A stretch of 62,768 nt of DNA from Marinobacterium sedimentorum (lineage in GTDB: Bacteria > Pseudomonadota > Gammaproteobacteria > Pseudomonadales > Balneatricaceae): contig NZ_JALDYX010000029.1 in assembly GCF_024267675.1 (NCBI RefSeq), positions 1 through 62,768 on the forward strand, given 5' to 3'. Both the position numbers and the translations under genes were made by a program. The notes below the pieces were generated by a model that was not told the origin of the DNA, ran no database searches, and saw only the letters and a program-made list of their open reading frames with translations. This document shows, piece after piece, positions 43,685 to 52,999 of the stretch (its first letter is position 1; each line of letters begins with the position of its first letter).

Positions 43685-45748
43685 ATGTCCCAGTACGACG
43701 TGCTGTTCCAGCCGCTGAAGATCAACCAGCTGACCATTCGCAACCGTGTGGTCAGTACCGCCCACGCCGAGGTTTATGCCACGGATGGCGGCATGACCAC
43801 CGACCGTTATGTGAAGTATTACGAAGAGAAGGCCAAGGGTGGCTGTGGTCTTTGCATCTGCGGCGGTTCCAGCGTCGTGTCCATCGACAGCCCGCAGAGC
43901 TGGTGGAGCTCGGTCAACCTGTCGACCGATCGCATTATTCCGCATTTCCAGAATCTGGCCGATGCCGTGCACAAGCATGGTGGCAAGATCATGATTCAGA
44001 TTACCCACATGGGGCGTCGTTCGCGCTGGGACGGTGAAAACTGGGTTAACCTGATGTCGCCCTCCGGCATCCGCGAACCGGTACACCGCGCGACCTGCAA
44101 GACCATCGAAGAGGAAGATATCTGGCGTGTAATCGGCGACTTCGCCAAGGCCGCCGTGCGTGCCAAGGAAGGTGGTCTGGACGGCGTTGAGCTGTCCGCC
44201 GTGCACCAGCACATGATCGACCAGTTCTGGTCGCCGCGCGTCAACAAGCGTACGGACAAGTGGGGCGGCACCTTCGAGAACCGCATGCGTTTCGGCATGG
44301 AAGTGCTGAAGGCCGTACGTGAAGCGGTGGGACGGGAATTCGCAGTGGGCATGCGTATCACTGGCGACGAGTTCCACCCCGATGGTCTGAACCACGAGGA
44401 CATGAAACAGATCGCTGCCTACTACGATGCCACCGGCCTGCTGGATTTCTTCGGCGTGGTGGGTTCCGGCTGCGACACCCACAACACCCTGGCCAACGTT
44501 ATTCCGAACATGAGCTACCCGCCGGAGCCCTTCCTGCACCTGGCGGCCGGCATCAAGGAAGTGGTCAAGGTTCCGGTCATTCACGCCCAGAACATCAAGG
44601 ACCCGAACCAGGCCAAGCGTATTCTGGAAGCCGGTTACGTCGATTTCGTCGGCATGACCCGTGCGCACATCGCCGATCCGCATTTCATTGCCAAGGTCAA
44701 GGCGAACCAGGTGGATCAGATCCGCCAGTGCGTCGGTGCCAACTACTGCATCGACCGCCAGTACATGGGTCTGGACGTGCTCTGCATCCAGAACGCCGCG
44801 ACCTCGCGGGAATACACTGGCATGCCGCACATCATTGAAAAAACCACCGGCACCAAGCGCAAGGTGGTTGTGGTCGGCGGTGGCCCCGGCGGTCTGGAAG
44901 CGGCCCGTGTCGCGGCTGAACGCGGCCACGCCGTAACCCTTATCGAACGGGCAGACGAGCTGGGCGGGCAGGTCACCATAGCCGCCAGGGCGCCGCAGCG
45001 CGACCAGATGGCCGGCATCACCCGCTGGCTGGCCATGGAAGTCGAGCGTCTGGGCGTGGAAGTGCGCCTGGGTACCACAGCCAATGCCGACATGATCAAG
45101 GATCTGAAAGCCGATGTGGTGATCCTGGCCACTGGCGGTCGTCCCTTCATGGAGCAGAATCCGCACTGGGGCGCAGCCGAAGGGCTGTCGGTATCGAGCT
45201 GGGATGTCATCAATGGCACCGTAGAGCCCGGCAAGAGTGTGCTGATCTACGACACCATCTGTGAATTCACCGGCATGTCGGCAGCCGACTACCTGAGCTC
45301 CAAGGGCTCACTGGTCGAGCTGGTGACCGATGATATCAAACCGGGCGTTGGCATCGGCGGCACCACCTTCCCGACCTACTACCGCAGCCTGTACGAGAAG
45401 GAAGTCATCATGACCTCCGACATGCTGCTGGAGAAGGTTTACCGCGAAGGCGACAAACTGGTGGCGGTGCTCGAGAACGAGTACACCGGTGCCCAGGAAG
45501 AGCGCGTGGTGGATCAGGTGGTGATCGAGAACGGTACCCGCCCCAACGAAGAGCTGTATTACGAGCTCAAGGACGCTTCGCGCAACAAGGGGCAGATCGA
45601 CAACGAAACCCTGTTCGCGGGACAGGCGCAGCCTATACTGTCCGAGCCCGGCGAGGGCATGATCCTGTGGCGCCTGGGGGATTGCGTATCACAGCGCAAT
45701 ATCCACGCCGCCATCTACGACGCCCTGCGTCTGTGCAAAGACCTCTAA
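43685..45748 (+). CDS. dgcA: Dimethylglycine demethylase subunit A
   Basis: The 687-residue protein belongs to the trimethylamine/histamine dehydrogenase family: an old-yellow-enzyme-like FMN barrel (about 1-340), a cluster loop (about 345-370), and an FAD/NAD-fold domain with VVVVGGGPGGLEAARVAAE (about 394). Cluster-site cysteines are C349, C355 and C367; position 352, usually Cys, is Ala. It removes a methyl group from dimethylglycine to give sarcosine and passes electrons to DgcB/ETF. Confidence 0.94.
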   Translation: MSQYDVLFQPLKINQLTIRNRVVSTAHAEVYATDGGMTTDRYVKYYEEKAKGGCGLCICGGSSVVSIDSPQSWWSSVNLSTDRIIPHFQNLADAVHKHGGKIMIQITHMGRRSRWDGENWVNLMSPSGIREPVHRATCKTIEEEDIWRVIGDFAKAAVRAKEGGLDGVELSAVHQHMIDQFWSPRVNKRTDKWGGTFENRMRFGMEVLKAVREAVGREFAVGMRITGDEFHPDGLNHEDMKQIAAYYDATGLLDFFGVVGSGCDTHNTLANVIPNMSYPPEPFLHLAAGIKEVVKVPVIHAQNIKDPNQAKRILEAGYVDFVGMTRAHIADPHFIAKVKANQVDQIRQCVGANYCIDRQYMGLDVLCIQNAATSREYTGMPHIIEKTTGTKRKVVVVGGGPGGLEAARVAAERGHAVTLIERADELGGQVTIAARAPQRDQMAGITRWLAMEVERLGVEVRLGTTANADMIKDLKADVVILATGGRPFMEQNPHWGAAEGLSVSSWDVINGTVEPGKSVLIYDTICEFTGMSAADYLSSKGSLVELVTDDIKPGVGIGGTTFPTYYRSLYEKEVIMTSDMLLEKVYREGDKLVAVLENEYTGAQEERVVDQVVIENGTRPNEELYYELKDASRNKGQIDNETLFAGQAQPILSEPGEGMILWRLGDCVSQRNIHAAIYDALRLCKDL

Positions 45749-45757
45749 CACGGTTCT

Positions 45758-45778
45758 GGCCGGGCAGCGTGCCCGGCC
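45758..45778. other. Intercistronic hairpin between dgcA and dgcB
   Basis: A 9-bp GC-rich stem (45758-45766 with 45770-45778, loop GCG) lies 10 bases after the dgcA stop. Without a T-run it is more likely an mRNA stability or processing element than a full terminator. Confidence 0.6.
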
Positions 45779-45846
45779 TGCTGTATTGGCTTCCTAATTT
45801 TGCGACGGGCCCGGCCTGTCGCTCCCTGTTTTGGTGAGGGTGACGC

Positions 45847-47799
45847 ATGATCCTCGACTGGTTACTCCCTGTTCTGATTTCGGCTTCGCTGGTGCTGGCC
45901 CTGGCCGGTGCGTTCAAACGCGCCAGCCTCTGGCGCGCCGGTCAGCCCGAGTCGGTCAATCTTCTGGCCGGCCTGATGGCCATGCCGCGACGCTACCTGG
46001 TGGATCTGCACCATGTGGTCGAGCGCGACAAGTACATGTCCAATACCCACGTGGCCACGGCGGGCGGCTTTGTGCTGTCCATGCTGCTGATCATTCTGGT
46101 GCATCTCTTCGGGCTGGAGAGCCGCTGGCTGGCCTGGGCGCTGCTGGCATCTTCAGTGCTGATGTTTACCGGTGCCGTCTTTGTGTTCAGACGCAGGCTT
46201 AATCCGCCGTCGCGCCTGTCCAAGGGGCCCTGGATGCGCCTGCCCAAGAGCCTGCTGATGTTCTCGGCCAGCTTCTTTATCCTCACGCTGCCGGCGGCGG
46301 GCATTCTGCCTGAAGCCTTTGGTGGCTGGGTGCTGGCGCTGATTCTGCTGGTCGGTGTGGCCTGGGGTCTGAGCGAACTGGTGTTCGGCATGACCTGGGG
46401 CGGGCCCATGAAGCATGCCTTCGCCGGCGCCCTGCATCTGGCGTTTCACCGTCGCCCGGAGCGTTTCAACGGTGGCCGTTCCACCGGTCTGAAACCGGTC
46501 GATCTGCAGGCCCGTGTGCTGGGTGTGGAAAAGCCCACGGACTTCAAATGGAACCAGTTGCTGGGCTTTGATGCCTGCGTGCAGTGCGGCAAGTGCGAAG
46601 CTGTGTGCCCGGCCTATGCCGCCGGCCAGCCGCTGAACCCGAAAAAGCTGATTCAGGACATGGTCATCGGTCTGGCCGGTGGCACCGATGCCAAGTTTGC
46701 CGGCAGCCCTTATCCGGGTATTGAGCTCGGTCATGCCGTCGGCGGCCCAAGCCAGACCATCACCGAAGGCCTGGTGAACTCGGACACCCTCTGGTCCTGT
46801 ACCACCTGCCGTGCCTGTGTCGAAGAGTGCCCGATGATGATCGAGCACGTTGATGCCATCGTCGACATGCGCCGCTTCCTGACCATGGAAAAGGGCAACA
46901 CCCCCAACAAGGGTGCCGAGGTACTGGAGAACCTGATCGCCACCGACAACCCCAACGGCTTTGATCCGGGCGGGCGCATGAACTGGGCGGCGGATCAGAA
47001 CCTGCCGCTGATGGCCGATGTGAAAGAGGCCGAGGTGCTGTTCTGGGTCTCCGACGGTGCCTTCGACATGCGCAGCCAGCGCATACTGCGCGCCTTCGTC
47101 AAGGTGCTCAAGGCGGCGGGCGTGGATTTTGCCGTGCTGGGTGATGAAGAGCGCGACAGTGGCGATGTGGCCCGCAGGCTGGGTGACGATGCCACCTTCC
47201 AGAGCCTGGCCAAGCGCAATATCGCGGTGCTGAACAAGTACCGTTTCAAGCGCATAGTGACCACGGACCCGCACGCCTTCCATGTACTCAAAAACGAGTA
47301 TGGCGACTTTTATCCCAACGGCAAGGGCGGCGACTATGAAGTGCTGCACCACACCACCTTTATCAACGAACTGGTACAGCAGGGTCGCCTGCAGCTGGAT
47401 GCGTTCAAGGGCGGTACCGTGACCTATCATGATCCCTGCTACCTGGGGCGCTATAACGGCGAGTACGACTCTCCCCGTGACCTGCTCAAGGCCCTGGGTA
47501 TCGAACTGGCCGAGATGGAGCGGTCGGGCTTTCGCAGTCGCTGCTGTGGCGGTGGCGGTGGCGCGCCTATCACCGATATTCCGGGTGAGCGCCGTATTGC
47601 CGACATGCGTATGGAAGATGCCCGTGCCGTAGGTGCTGAGCTGGTGGCGGTAGGTTGCCAGCAGTGTACCGCCATGCTCGAGGGTGTGGTGGAACCGCGG
47701 CCAGTGATCAAGGATATCGTAGAACTCGTGTCCGAGGCGCTGATCGAACGCGCGCCGGCACCCAAGGCTGCCCGGGTGGCTGAGGAGCTGATGTCATGA
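45847..47799 (+). CDS. dgcB: Dimethylglycine demethylase subunit B (iron-sulfur membrane protein)
   Basis: The 650-residue protein has about four N-terminal membrane helices (about 1-185), two 4Fe-4S motifs (CVQCGKCEAVCP near 245-255 and CTTCRACVEECP near 318-328) and C-terminal CCG-type cysteine motifs (DPCYLGRYNG and SRCCGGGGG). It resembles membrane heterodisulfide reductase/GlpC-type electron carriers and should link DgcA and the ETF to the respiratory chain. Stop overlaps the next ATG by 4 bases. Confidence 0.94.
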   Translation: MILDWLLPVLISASLVLALAGAFKRASLWRAGQPESVNLLAGLMAMPRRYLVDLHHVVERDKYMSNTHVATAGGFVLSMLLIILVHLFGLESRWLAWALLASSVLMFTGAVFVFRRRLNPPSRLSKGPWMRLPKSLLMFSASFFILTLPAAGILPEAFGGWVLALILLVGVAWGLSELVFGMTWGGPMKHAFAGALHLAFHRRPERFNGGRSTGLKPVDLQARVLGVEKPTDFKWNQLLGFDACVQCGKCEAVCPAYAAGQPLNPKKLIQDMVIGLAGGTDAKFAGSPYPGIELGHAVGGPSQTITEGLVNSDTLWSCTTCRACVEECPMMIEHVDAIVDMRRFLTMEKGNTPNKGAEVLENLIATDNPNGFDPGGRMNWAADQNLPLMADVKEAEVLFWVSDGAFDMRSQRILRAFVKVLKAAGVDFAVLGDEERDSGDVARRLGDDATFQSLAKRNIAVLNKYRFKRIVTTDPHAFHVLKNEYGDFYPNGKGGDYEVLHHTTFINELVQQGRLQLDAFKGGTVTYHDPCYLGRYNGEYDSPRDLLKALGIELAEMERSGFRSRCCGGGGGAPITDIPGERRIADMRMEDARAVGAELVAVGCQQCTAMLEGVVEPRPVIKDIVELVSEALIERAPAPKAARVAEELMS

Positions 47800-49034
47800 G
47801 TGATCTGATTCGCAGAGACCCCCGTGCCGAGTGGATCGCACGCAACCGTCTGCACCCGCTGCACGCGGCCATGACAGCCGCAGCCGGTGAAGTGCGCGGG
47901 CCTTCGGGCCTGCTGCGCAAGAATCCCCACGGTGTCGGTTTTATCGGCCCCAACGGCATCAAGCGCATCGACCGGCTCGGTGGCAGTGCCGCTGCTGTGG
48001 GCGGTCGCCGCGGTGCGGCCAAGAGTGCCCAGGTGGTTGAATTGCCACTGCATGTTGTTGATGCGCCTGATTTTTACGTGGTCACGGTGCTGGACACAGT
48101 CGGTGGTCGCCTGGGCAGCCATGACAAGGATGTACTCGGTCAGGCTCACAAGCTGATCCGCGATACCGAGGGCAATGGCGCCGTACTGGCGGTGGTGTTT
48201 GGCGAGAGCAAGGAAGAGGGCTTTGGCCTGGCCGGTGTTGATCGCATGCTGCAGCTGGAAGGTAGTGAATACGAAGGCTACAGCCCCGAGCAGCGTCTGG
48301 CGGCGCTGGTCGAGGTGGAGCGCAGCTTTGCACCGCGCTACTGGCTGTTCCCTGACAGCATCAATGGTGGCAACGAACTGGGCTGTCGTCTGGCGGCGCG
48401 TTTGGGCGAGCGCCCGGCAACCCAGGCCTGGCAGGTTGATACGCAGCAGACGCTGTGCCGCGGTGCCGGCGGGCGCACGGATATTACCCGTGCCACGCCG
48501 CGCTTGCTGCTGCTGGCCGAGGAGTGCGCCGAGCCTGTGGATGAAACACGTCACGAAGCGCGCGCGCTGGAACCGTGCAAGGTTGCGCCGAGCCTGGTGC
48601 GCATCAAGGACCGCGGTCAGGTGGCGGTGGACCCCAACGCCATTCCGCTGGCCGAGGCCGAGTTTATTCTGTCTGCCGGCAACGGTATCCGCGACTGGGA
48701 TCAGTTCCACCAGGCGGCCGAGCTGCTGGGCGCGACCGAAGGTGCCAGCCGTGTGGTGGTGGACGATGGCTTTATGCCACGCCCGCGCCAGGTCGGCGCG
48801 TCCGGTACCTGGGTAACCGCGCGGGTCTACCTGGCGGTGGGCATTTCCGGTGCTATTCAGCATATGCAGGGTATCGGCCAGTGCGACAAGGTCGTGGCCA
48901 TCAATCTGGATGCTGGCTGTGACATGGTCAAGCGCGCGGATCTGAGCGTGATTGGTGACAGTCATGCGGTGCTGCAGCACCTGATAGAGCTGGCGCAGGA
49001 CTACCGGCTCGGAGCGGCTGAAAATGCAGCCTGA
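47796..49034 (+). CDS. etfA: Electron transfer flavoprotein alpha subunit of the dgc system
   Basis: The 412-residue ETF alpha-type protein carries the C-terminal FAD-binding domain VGASGTWVTARVYLAVGISGAIQHM...KADLSVIGD-like (GQCDKVVAINLD). The N-terminal half is longer and more divergent than in housekeeping ETF, as in the dedicated copies of betaine clusters. It accepts electrons from dimethylglycine demethylation. Confidence 0.9.
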   Translation: MSDLIRRDPRAEWIARNRLHPLHAAMTAAAGEVRGPSGLLRKNPHGVGFIGPNGIKRIDRLGGSAAAVGGRRGAAKSAQVVELPLHVVDAPDFYVVTVLDTVGGRLGSHDKDVLGQAHKLIRDTEGNGAVLAVVFGESKEEGFGLAGVDRMLQLEGSEYEGYSPEQRLAALVEVERSFAPRYWLFPDSINGGNELGCRLAARLGERPATQAWQVDTQQTLCRGAGGRTDITRATPRLLLLAEECAEPVDETRHEARALEPCKVAPSLVRIKDRGQVAVDPNAIPLAEAEFILSAGNGIRDWDQFHQAAELLGATEGASRVVVDDGFMPRPRQVGASGTWVTARVYLAVGISGAIQHMQGIGQCDKVVAINLDAGCDMVKRADLSVIGDSHAVLQHLIELAQDYRLGAAENAA

Positions 49035-49063
49035 ACAGACTGACCGCAACGGGAGGGTCGAAC

Positions 49064-49840
49064 ATGTCATCTGATCTCAATATCGTTGCCCTGGTGTCTA
49101 TCGGGCAGCACCCCAAGTCGGGCCGTTCGCGCCGCGCCGAACAGGATGCCCGCGCCGTGGAACTGGGTCTGCGCCTGGCCGGTGAGCGGGTACAGGTGCT
49201 GCACGCCGGCGATGCAGCGGACGAGTCCCTGCGCCAGTATGCCGGCATGGGGCTCAAGAGCCTGCGGATACTGCAGCAATCGGCCGATGCCGATGCCGTG
49301 GTGGCGCTCGGTGACTACCTCAACGAGCACCGCCCCGACCTGGTGCTGACCGGTGTACGGGCCGAAAGCGGCGAGTCCTCCGGTATGGCGCCCTATCTGC
49401 TGGCGGAAAAGCTCGGCTGGCCACTGGTGACGCGCATTGCCGACATCGTCAGTATCGAAAACGGCGAAGCGCAGATTCTGCAGGCGTTGCCGCGGGGCCA
49501 GCGCCGTGCCATTCAGGTGCGTCTGCCCTTTGTCGCCAGCGTAGATATGGCGGCGACGGCGGCGCGCCAGAGTGCTTACGGGCCGGGCCGCCGGGCGCAG
49601 CTCGACGCCATGCCCTGGGTTGAGGCTGCGGATACTGAGCGTACCCAGTGGCAGCAGGCGCCTGCGCGCAAGCGGCCAAAGCGCCTCAAGAAGGTCAAGG
49701 CTACGACAGCTGCCGAGCGTTTCAAGGCGGCCACAGCCAAGTCCCAGGGCACCGGCGGGCGCATTATCAAGGACCAGCCACCGATGGAGCAGGCGCAGGC
49801 CATTTTTGATCTGCTGCTTGAAGAGGGCGTGATTCGATAG
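49064..49840 (+). CDS. etfB: Electron transfer flavoprotein beta subunit of the dgc system
   Basis: The 258-residue ETF beta-type subunit has the AMP-binding domain with LVLTGVRAESGESSGMAPYLLAEKLGWPLVT. It has an unusual basic C-terminal extension (KRPKRLKKVKATTAAERFKAATAKSQG). GGGAGG lies upstream of ATG 49064. It pairs with the preceding alpha subunit. Confidence 0.92.
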   Translation: MSSDLNIVALVSIGQHPKSGRSRRAEQDARAVELGLRLAGERVQVLHAGDAADESLRQYAGMGLKSLRILQQSADADAVVALGDYLNEHRPDLVLTGVRAESGESSGMAPYLLAEKLGWPLVTRIADIVSIENGEAQILQALPRGQRRAIQVRLPFVASVDMAATAARQSAYGPGRRAQLDAMPWVEAADTERTQWQQAPARKRPKRLKKVKATTAAERFKAATAKSQGTGGRIIKDQPPMEQAQAIFDLLLEEGVIR

Positions 49841-49855
49841 GTGGCTTTATTGCGG

Positions 49856-49882
49856 CAATCGCTGATTAATAATCGGCGATTG
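49856..49882 (+). other. Hairpin just after the ETF genes
   Basis: A 12-bp stem (49856-49867 with 49871-49882, one G-T pair, loop AAT) starts 15 bases after the etfB stop. No T-run follows, so it may protect the mRNA end or act with the terminator 250 bases further on. Confidence 0.6.
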
Positions 49883-50134
49883 TCGTAAAAGGAATGTCCG
49901 ATGACGAGTTCAGACATTTCGCTTAATCACTTCGGCGTTATCATATTTTCACAGTAGCGCAGGTTATATCTGCTCAGGGTGAACTCACCATTCACCCGAT
50001 GTTCCAGGCGACACTGTTATCGTATTGCTCCAGGGGAACTGCAGTTAAGGTCGCTTATTCGACTTTCTCCAGCCCCTCGTTTGGCTCAGGTGTTTGCAAT
50101 ATTCACCTTATCCTGTGTACCCATCACGGCTTTT

Positions 50135-50162
50135 ATCCGGGCACTTGCCCGGATTTTTTTTA
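50135..50162 (+). terminator. Strong plus-strand intrinsic terminator
   Basis: ATCCGGGC 50135-50142 pairs with GCCCGGAT 50147-50154 (loop ACTT) and is followed by an unbroken run of T. It stands 295 bases after etfB with no gene between, so it ends either a long 3' untranslated region or a separate small RNA from 49885-50160. The gap 49841-50273 shows no convincing reading frame. Confidence 0.9.
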
Positions 50163-50200
50163 TGTACAGGATGTACGGTATATCGCGGGCGCATGGATGC

Positions 50201-50247
50201 GCAGGAGCGGTGTATATGGATGTACGGTCCCTTACTTTTGCTCCTGC
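50201..50247 (-). other. Inverted repeat after the lipid operon
   Basis: GCAGGAGC 50201-50208 pairs with GCTCCTGC 50240-50247 around a 31-base loop, just past the last gene of the minus-strand operon. It lacks a T-run. GGATGTACGGT also occurs twice, at 50169-50179 and 50218-50228. Confidence 0.4.
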
Positions 50248-50273
50248 AATAACGAAATTTCCGCCATCCCGCT

Positions 50274-50957
50274 TCAGAAATAGAGTTTCAGGACTGAGTC
50301 GGCGACGCAGACGATACGTCCCGATCCCTCGACCTCCACCTTGATCTGGTTGACCATCTCCACGCTGCGCTTGGACGGCGTCAGGGACTGAAGGCTGGTG
50401 CGGGCGCGGATCCGGCTGCCAGTCTTGACCGGGTGCGGGAAGCGGACCTGGTTGAGGCCGCAGTTGATTACCATGCGGGCTTCGGGGTACGGGGGCCTTT
50501 GCGGATTGACGGTATCGGTCAGATCCGGCAACAGCGACAGGATCAGAAAGCCGTGGGCGATGGTGCCACCGAAGGGTGATTCGTTGCGGGCGCGTTCCGG
50601 GTCGGTGTGAATCCACTGGCGATCGCCCGTCACGTCGGCGAAACGGTCGATGCGTGACTGATCGATCGTCATCCAGGGACCGACGAACAGTTCGCGGCCG
50701 ATATGTGCCTGCCAGTCGTGATAGAAATCGAGGACCTTGGTGTTCTTCACCGCCTGCAGGTCGCGACCGCCGGCAGGGTCGAGAATCAGATGGATTCTCG
50801 AAACCCAGGAGTTGTTCAGCGTATTGTTCAGTGAGTGACTGATGAAGTAGGACAGTTGCCGCAGGTGGCTGTCGGACGTGTTTTTGAAATCAAGACGGCC
50901 GAGCCGTACTCTGATCGAGCGTTCTTTCTCGCGGATATATTCGAAAACGTCCATCAT
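50274..50957 (-). CDS. MaoC-like (R)-hydratase, last gene of the lipid operon
   Basis: The 227-residue protein has a MaoC/NodN hot-dog domain in its C-terminal two thirds: FADVTGDRQWIHTDPERA with the catalytic Asp and His of hydratase 2, and SPFGGTIAHGFLILSLLP. The first 70 residues are an unusual charged extension. It could hydrate or dehydrate an acyl-ACP or acyl-CoA intermediate. It starts 43 bases after the phosphopantetheinyl transferase gene. Confidence 0.85.
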   Translation of the reverse strand: MMDVFEYIREKERSIRVRLGRLDFKNTSDSHLRQLSYFISHSLNNTLNNSWVSRIHLILDPAGGRDLQAVKNTKVLDFYHDWQAHIGRELFVGPWMTIDQSRIDRFADVTGDRQWIHTDPERARNESPFGGTIAHGFLILSLLPDLTDTVNPQRPPYPEARMVINCGLNQVRFPHPVKTGSRIRARTSLQSLTPSKRSVEMVNQIKVEVEGSGRIVCVADSVLKLYF

Positions 50958-51000
50958 CAGATCCTGTCTGGGTGGTGCAGGAGCGGCAAGCCGGCTCCGG

Positions 51001-51795
51001 CTATAGCGATATCAGATCGGCCGCCAGGGTTGTTTGGGCTGCCGGGCCCGTCATGCCGCCAGGGCAGGTAAAGGGAACCAGCGATATCCCGGGCAATTCG
51101 GGCGGGCTCTGCGTTGGCGCGATCAGCGCCAGGCAGAGTCGGTAGCGCTCAAGACAGGGAAGGCGGAACCAGAAGCTGCCCTGGCCCAGTCGCGTTCCCC
51201 GCTGCCAGCAAGCAGGCTCTGCCGCCTCCGGCGGCGCCAGATCGAAGTCGAGTTCGGCGAAGGGCAATCGCAGGCCCAGGCCGAATGCCTTTGATACGGC
51301 TTCCTTGATACACCAGGCCCGCGCCAGCAGCGCACCCCTTTTCGCCGCCGGTATCGCCTGCAGTGCCTTGTATTGTACGGGGCTCAGCAGCTGCCGGGTA
51401 CAGATACCTGCGCCAAGGTTCCGGCTGAGCGGCTCTATATCCAGCCCAGGCTCGAGCCTGTGACTGAGTGCGACGGCCACGACCCCATCGCTGTGGGAAA
51501 TACTGAAGCCCGGCGCGGACCTGTGCAGTACCCTGGGCTTGCCCGGGTCTGCGGTGATTTCCCAGGCTGCGGGGGCTATCTGTCCCCCGCAGCTGGCGGA
51601 CAGTGCATGGCGCAGCAGGTAACGGCCGAGCAGAAAGTGGAGGCCGGCGTCACGGCTGACAGTGGCCCGATAGCGGGCGCACTCCGGGGCGCTCAGGGTG
51701 GCAAAAATCGGTGCAGGGTTTAGCGCCAGCAGCGGCGCGAATGCGCTGGTGGTCGCAAGCCAGATGCGGATATTATCGGGTGCCTGTGTCTGCAT
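51001..51795 (-). CDS. Sfp-type 4'-phosphopantetheinyl transferase
   Basis: The 264-residue protein carries the Sfp motifs FSISHSDGVVAVAL, GLDIEPLSR (magnesium site) and WCIKEAVSKAFGLGL (WxxKEA). It converts apo- to holo-carrier protein with CoA. Its presence in the operon implies that the ACP at 57211-57483 needs a dedicated activator. It follows the barrel gene by 8 bases. Confidence 0.93.
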   Translation of the reverse strand: MQTQAPDNIRIWLATTSAFAPLLALNPAPIFATLSAPECARYRATVSRDAGLHFLLGRYLLRHALSASCGGQIAPAAWEITADPGKPRVLHRSAPGFSISHSDGVVAVALSHRLEPGLDIEPLSRNLGAGICTRQLLSPVQYKALQAIPAAKRGALLARAWCIKEAVSKAFGLGLRLPFAELDFDLAPPEAAEPACWQRGTRLGQGSFWFRLPCLERYRLCLALIAPTQSPPELPGISLVPFTCPGGMTGPAAQTTLAADLISL

Positions 51796-51803
51796 GCCGG
51801 GGC

Positions 51804-52994
51804 TTAGAATGAATAGTGCAGCTTGATTTCGATAAAATCCTCATCCCGGACCGGGTACAGCCAGCTATCCTCGGGCCTGGCGTTGAGGAACAGCAGTGCC
51901 CGCGTTTCGATCCTGACATAGTCGTTCAGGCGGTGTTTCAGACTCAGGTCCAGGTAGTTGGCATGGCTGTCGAAGTCGTAGCTGACCAGACCCCGGAACT
52001 GACTGTTGCCGATATCGCCAAAGGTCGATTTGAGCCCGATGAACAGATCGTTCTGGCCCAGACTTTCGGCCTGCTCATCCCGGTCATCGATCAGGTATTC
52101 GGCGATCAGCGACAGGTCCTGAAGGCCCTCCGGAAGCGAATAGACAGGTACCTCGAGACCGAGATTGGCGGCGAAGAACCCCTGATCCCGTTCGCGGCCG
52201 GTTTTGACTTCCAGCTTCAGGATCGTATCGTCGACCAGATAGAGTGTGTCCAGCAGCAGGTTTTCGGTTTCGATATACCAGGGCGTCAGCTCCCTGGCCG
52301 TGCCGCTGCTTCTCAGTAGCAGCGGTGCCCGGCGGGTACCGTTGAAGTAGCCGAGCCCGACTTCGAGGTCACCGAGGTACAGCTGGCCGCGCAGCGCGAT
52401 ATCGCCGCCGTGCTCGGACGTCTCGAACTGCGCGCGCTCCGAGACCGGCAGTCCGAATGACGGGCGCTGCGAAAACTCGCGTTCACGAAAGGTCGGCAGG
52501 TAGTAGAACGACAGCTCGCCGGTGTCGAACCGCAGGCTTAATGAGGTGAAGCTCTGCCCCAGCTTGTCCTTGCCATCGACGGCCTGGCGCAGGTCCGCCT
52601 GGTTCAGCACATTGACGATGTTGATGGTCTCGGAAACGCCCCAGAAAAAGGTCCCGACACCGGCACCGAACGAGAGCCGGTCATGGCGCCACAGTGCGCT
52701 GGCCTGACGGATATCGCCATAGCGGCGGTTTTCGTCCTCGGCATCCCAGCTGCCGAACAGGCGCAGCTTGAAATCGGCGTCGCCAATACGGCCGCTGGCG
52801 TCTATCTCGCCCTGCAACCCTGGCGCCTGACGGTAATCGGCCCCGTCGTCCGCGGATGCGGCCTCATGGGCGAAGGCGCGGTAGGTGGCGGCGATGTCCA
52901 CGGAATGGCTTTGGATGACGCCCTCGGCGAGGGCCGGCGGCGCGAGCAGGCACAGGCACAGCAGTGGCCGAGCTGATGAGCGAAGAAATCCCAT
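51804..52994 (-). CDS. Outer-membrane beta-barrel protein (DUF1302-like)
   Basis: The 396-residue precursor has a signal peptide (LLCLCLLAPPALA) and many alternating amphipathic strands, ending in the phenylalanine typical of outer-membrane barrels (IEIKLHYSF). The FFWGVSETINIVNVLNQADLR segment is like DUF1302 proteins, which co-occur with RND lipid exporters. It is probably the outer-membrane part of the export system. It starts 5 bases after the LolA-like gene. Confidence 0.82.
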   Translation of the reverse strand: MGFLRSSARPLLCLCLLAPPALAEGVIQSHSVDIAATYRAFAHEAASADDGADYRQAPGLQGEIDASGRIGDADFKLRLFGSWDAEDENRRYGDIRQASALWRHDRLSFGAGVGTFFWGVSETINIVNVLNQADLRQAVDGKDKLGQSFTSLSLRFDTGELSFYYLPTFREREFSQRPSFGLPVSERAQFETSEHGGDIALRGQLYLGDLEVGLGYFNGTRRAPLLLRSSGTARELTPWYIETENLLLDTLYLVDDTILKLEVKTGRERDQGFFAANLGLEVPVYSLPEGLQDLSLIAEYLIDDRDEQAESLGQNDLFIGLKSTFGDIGNSQFRGLVSYDFDSHANYLDLSLKHRLNDYVRIETRALLFLNARPEDSWLYPVRDEDFIEIKLHYSF

Positions 52995-52999
52995 CCTGG

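Noticed and set aside
43670..45166. 498-codon minus-strand frame opposite dgcA
   Set aside because: A codon-bias shadow: His/Val/Gly-rich sequence without motifs, lying over a gene with clear flavoprotein motifs.
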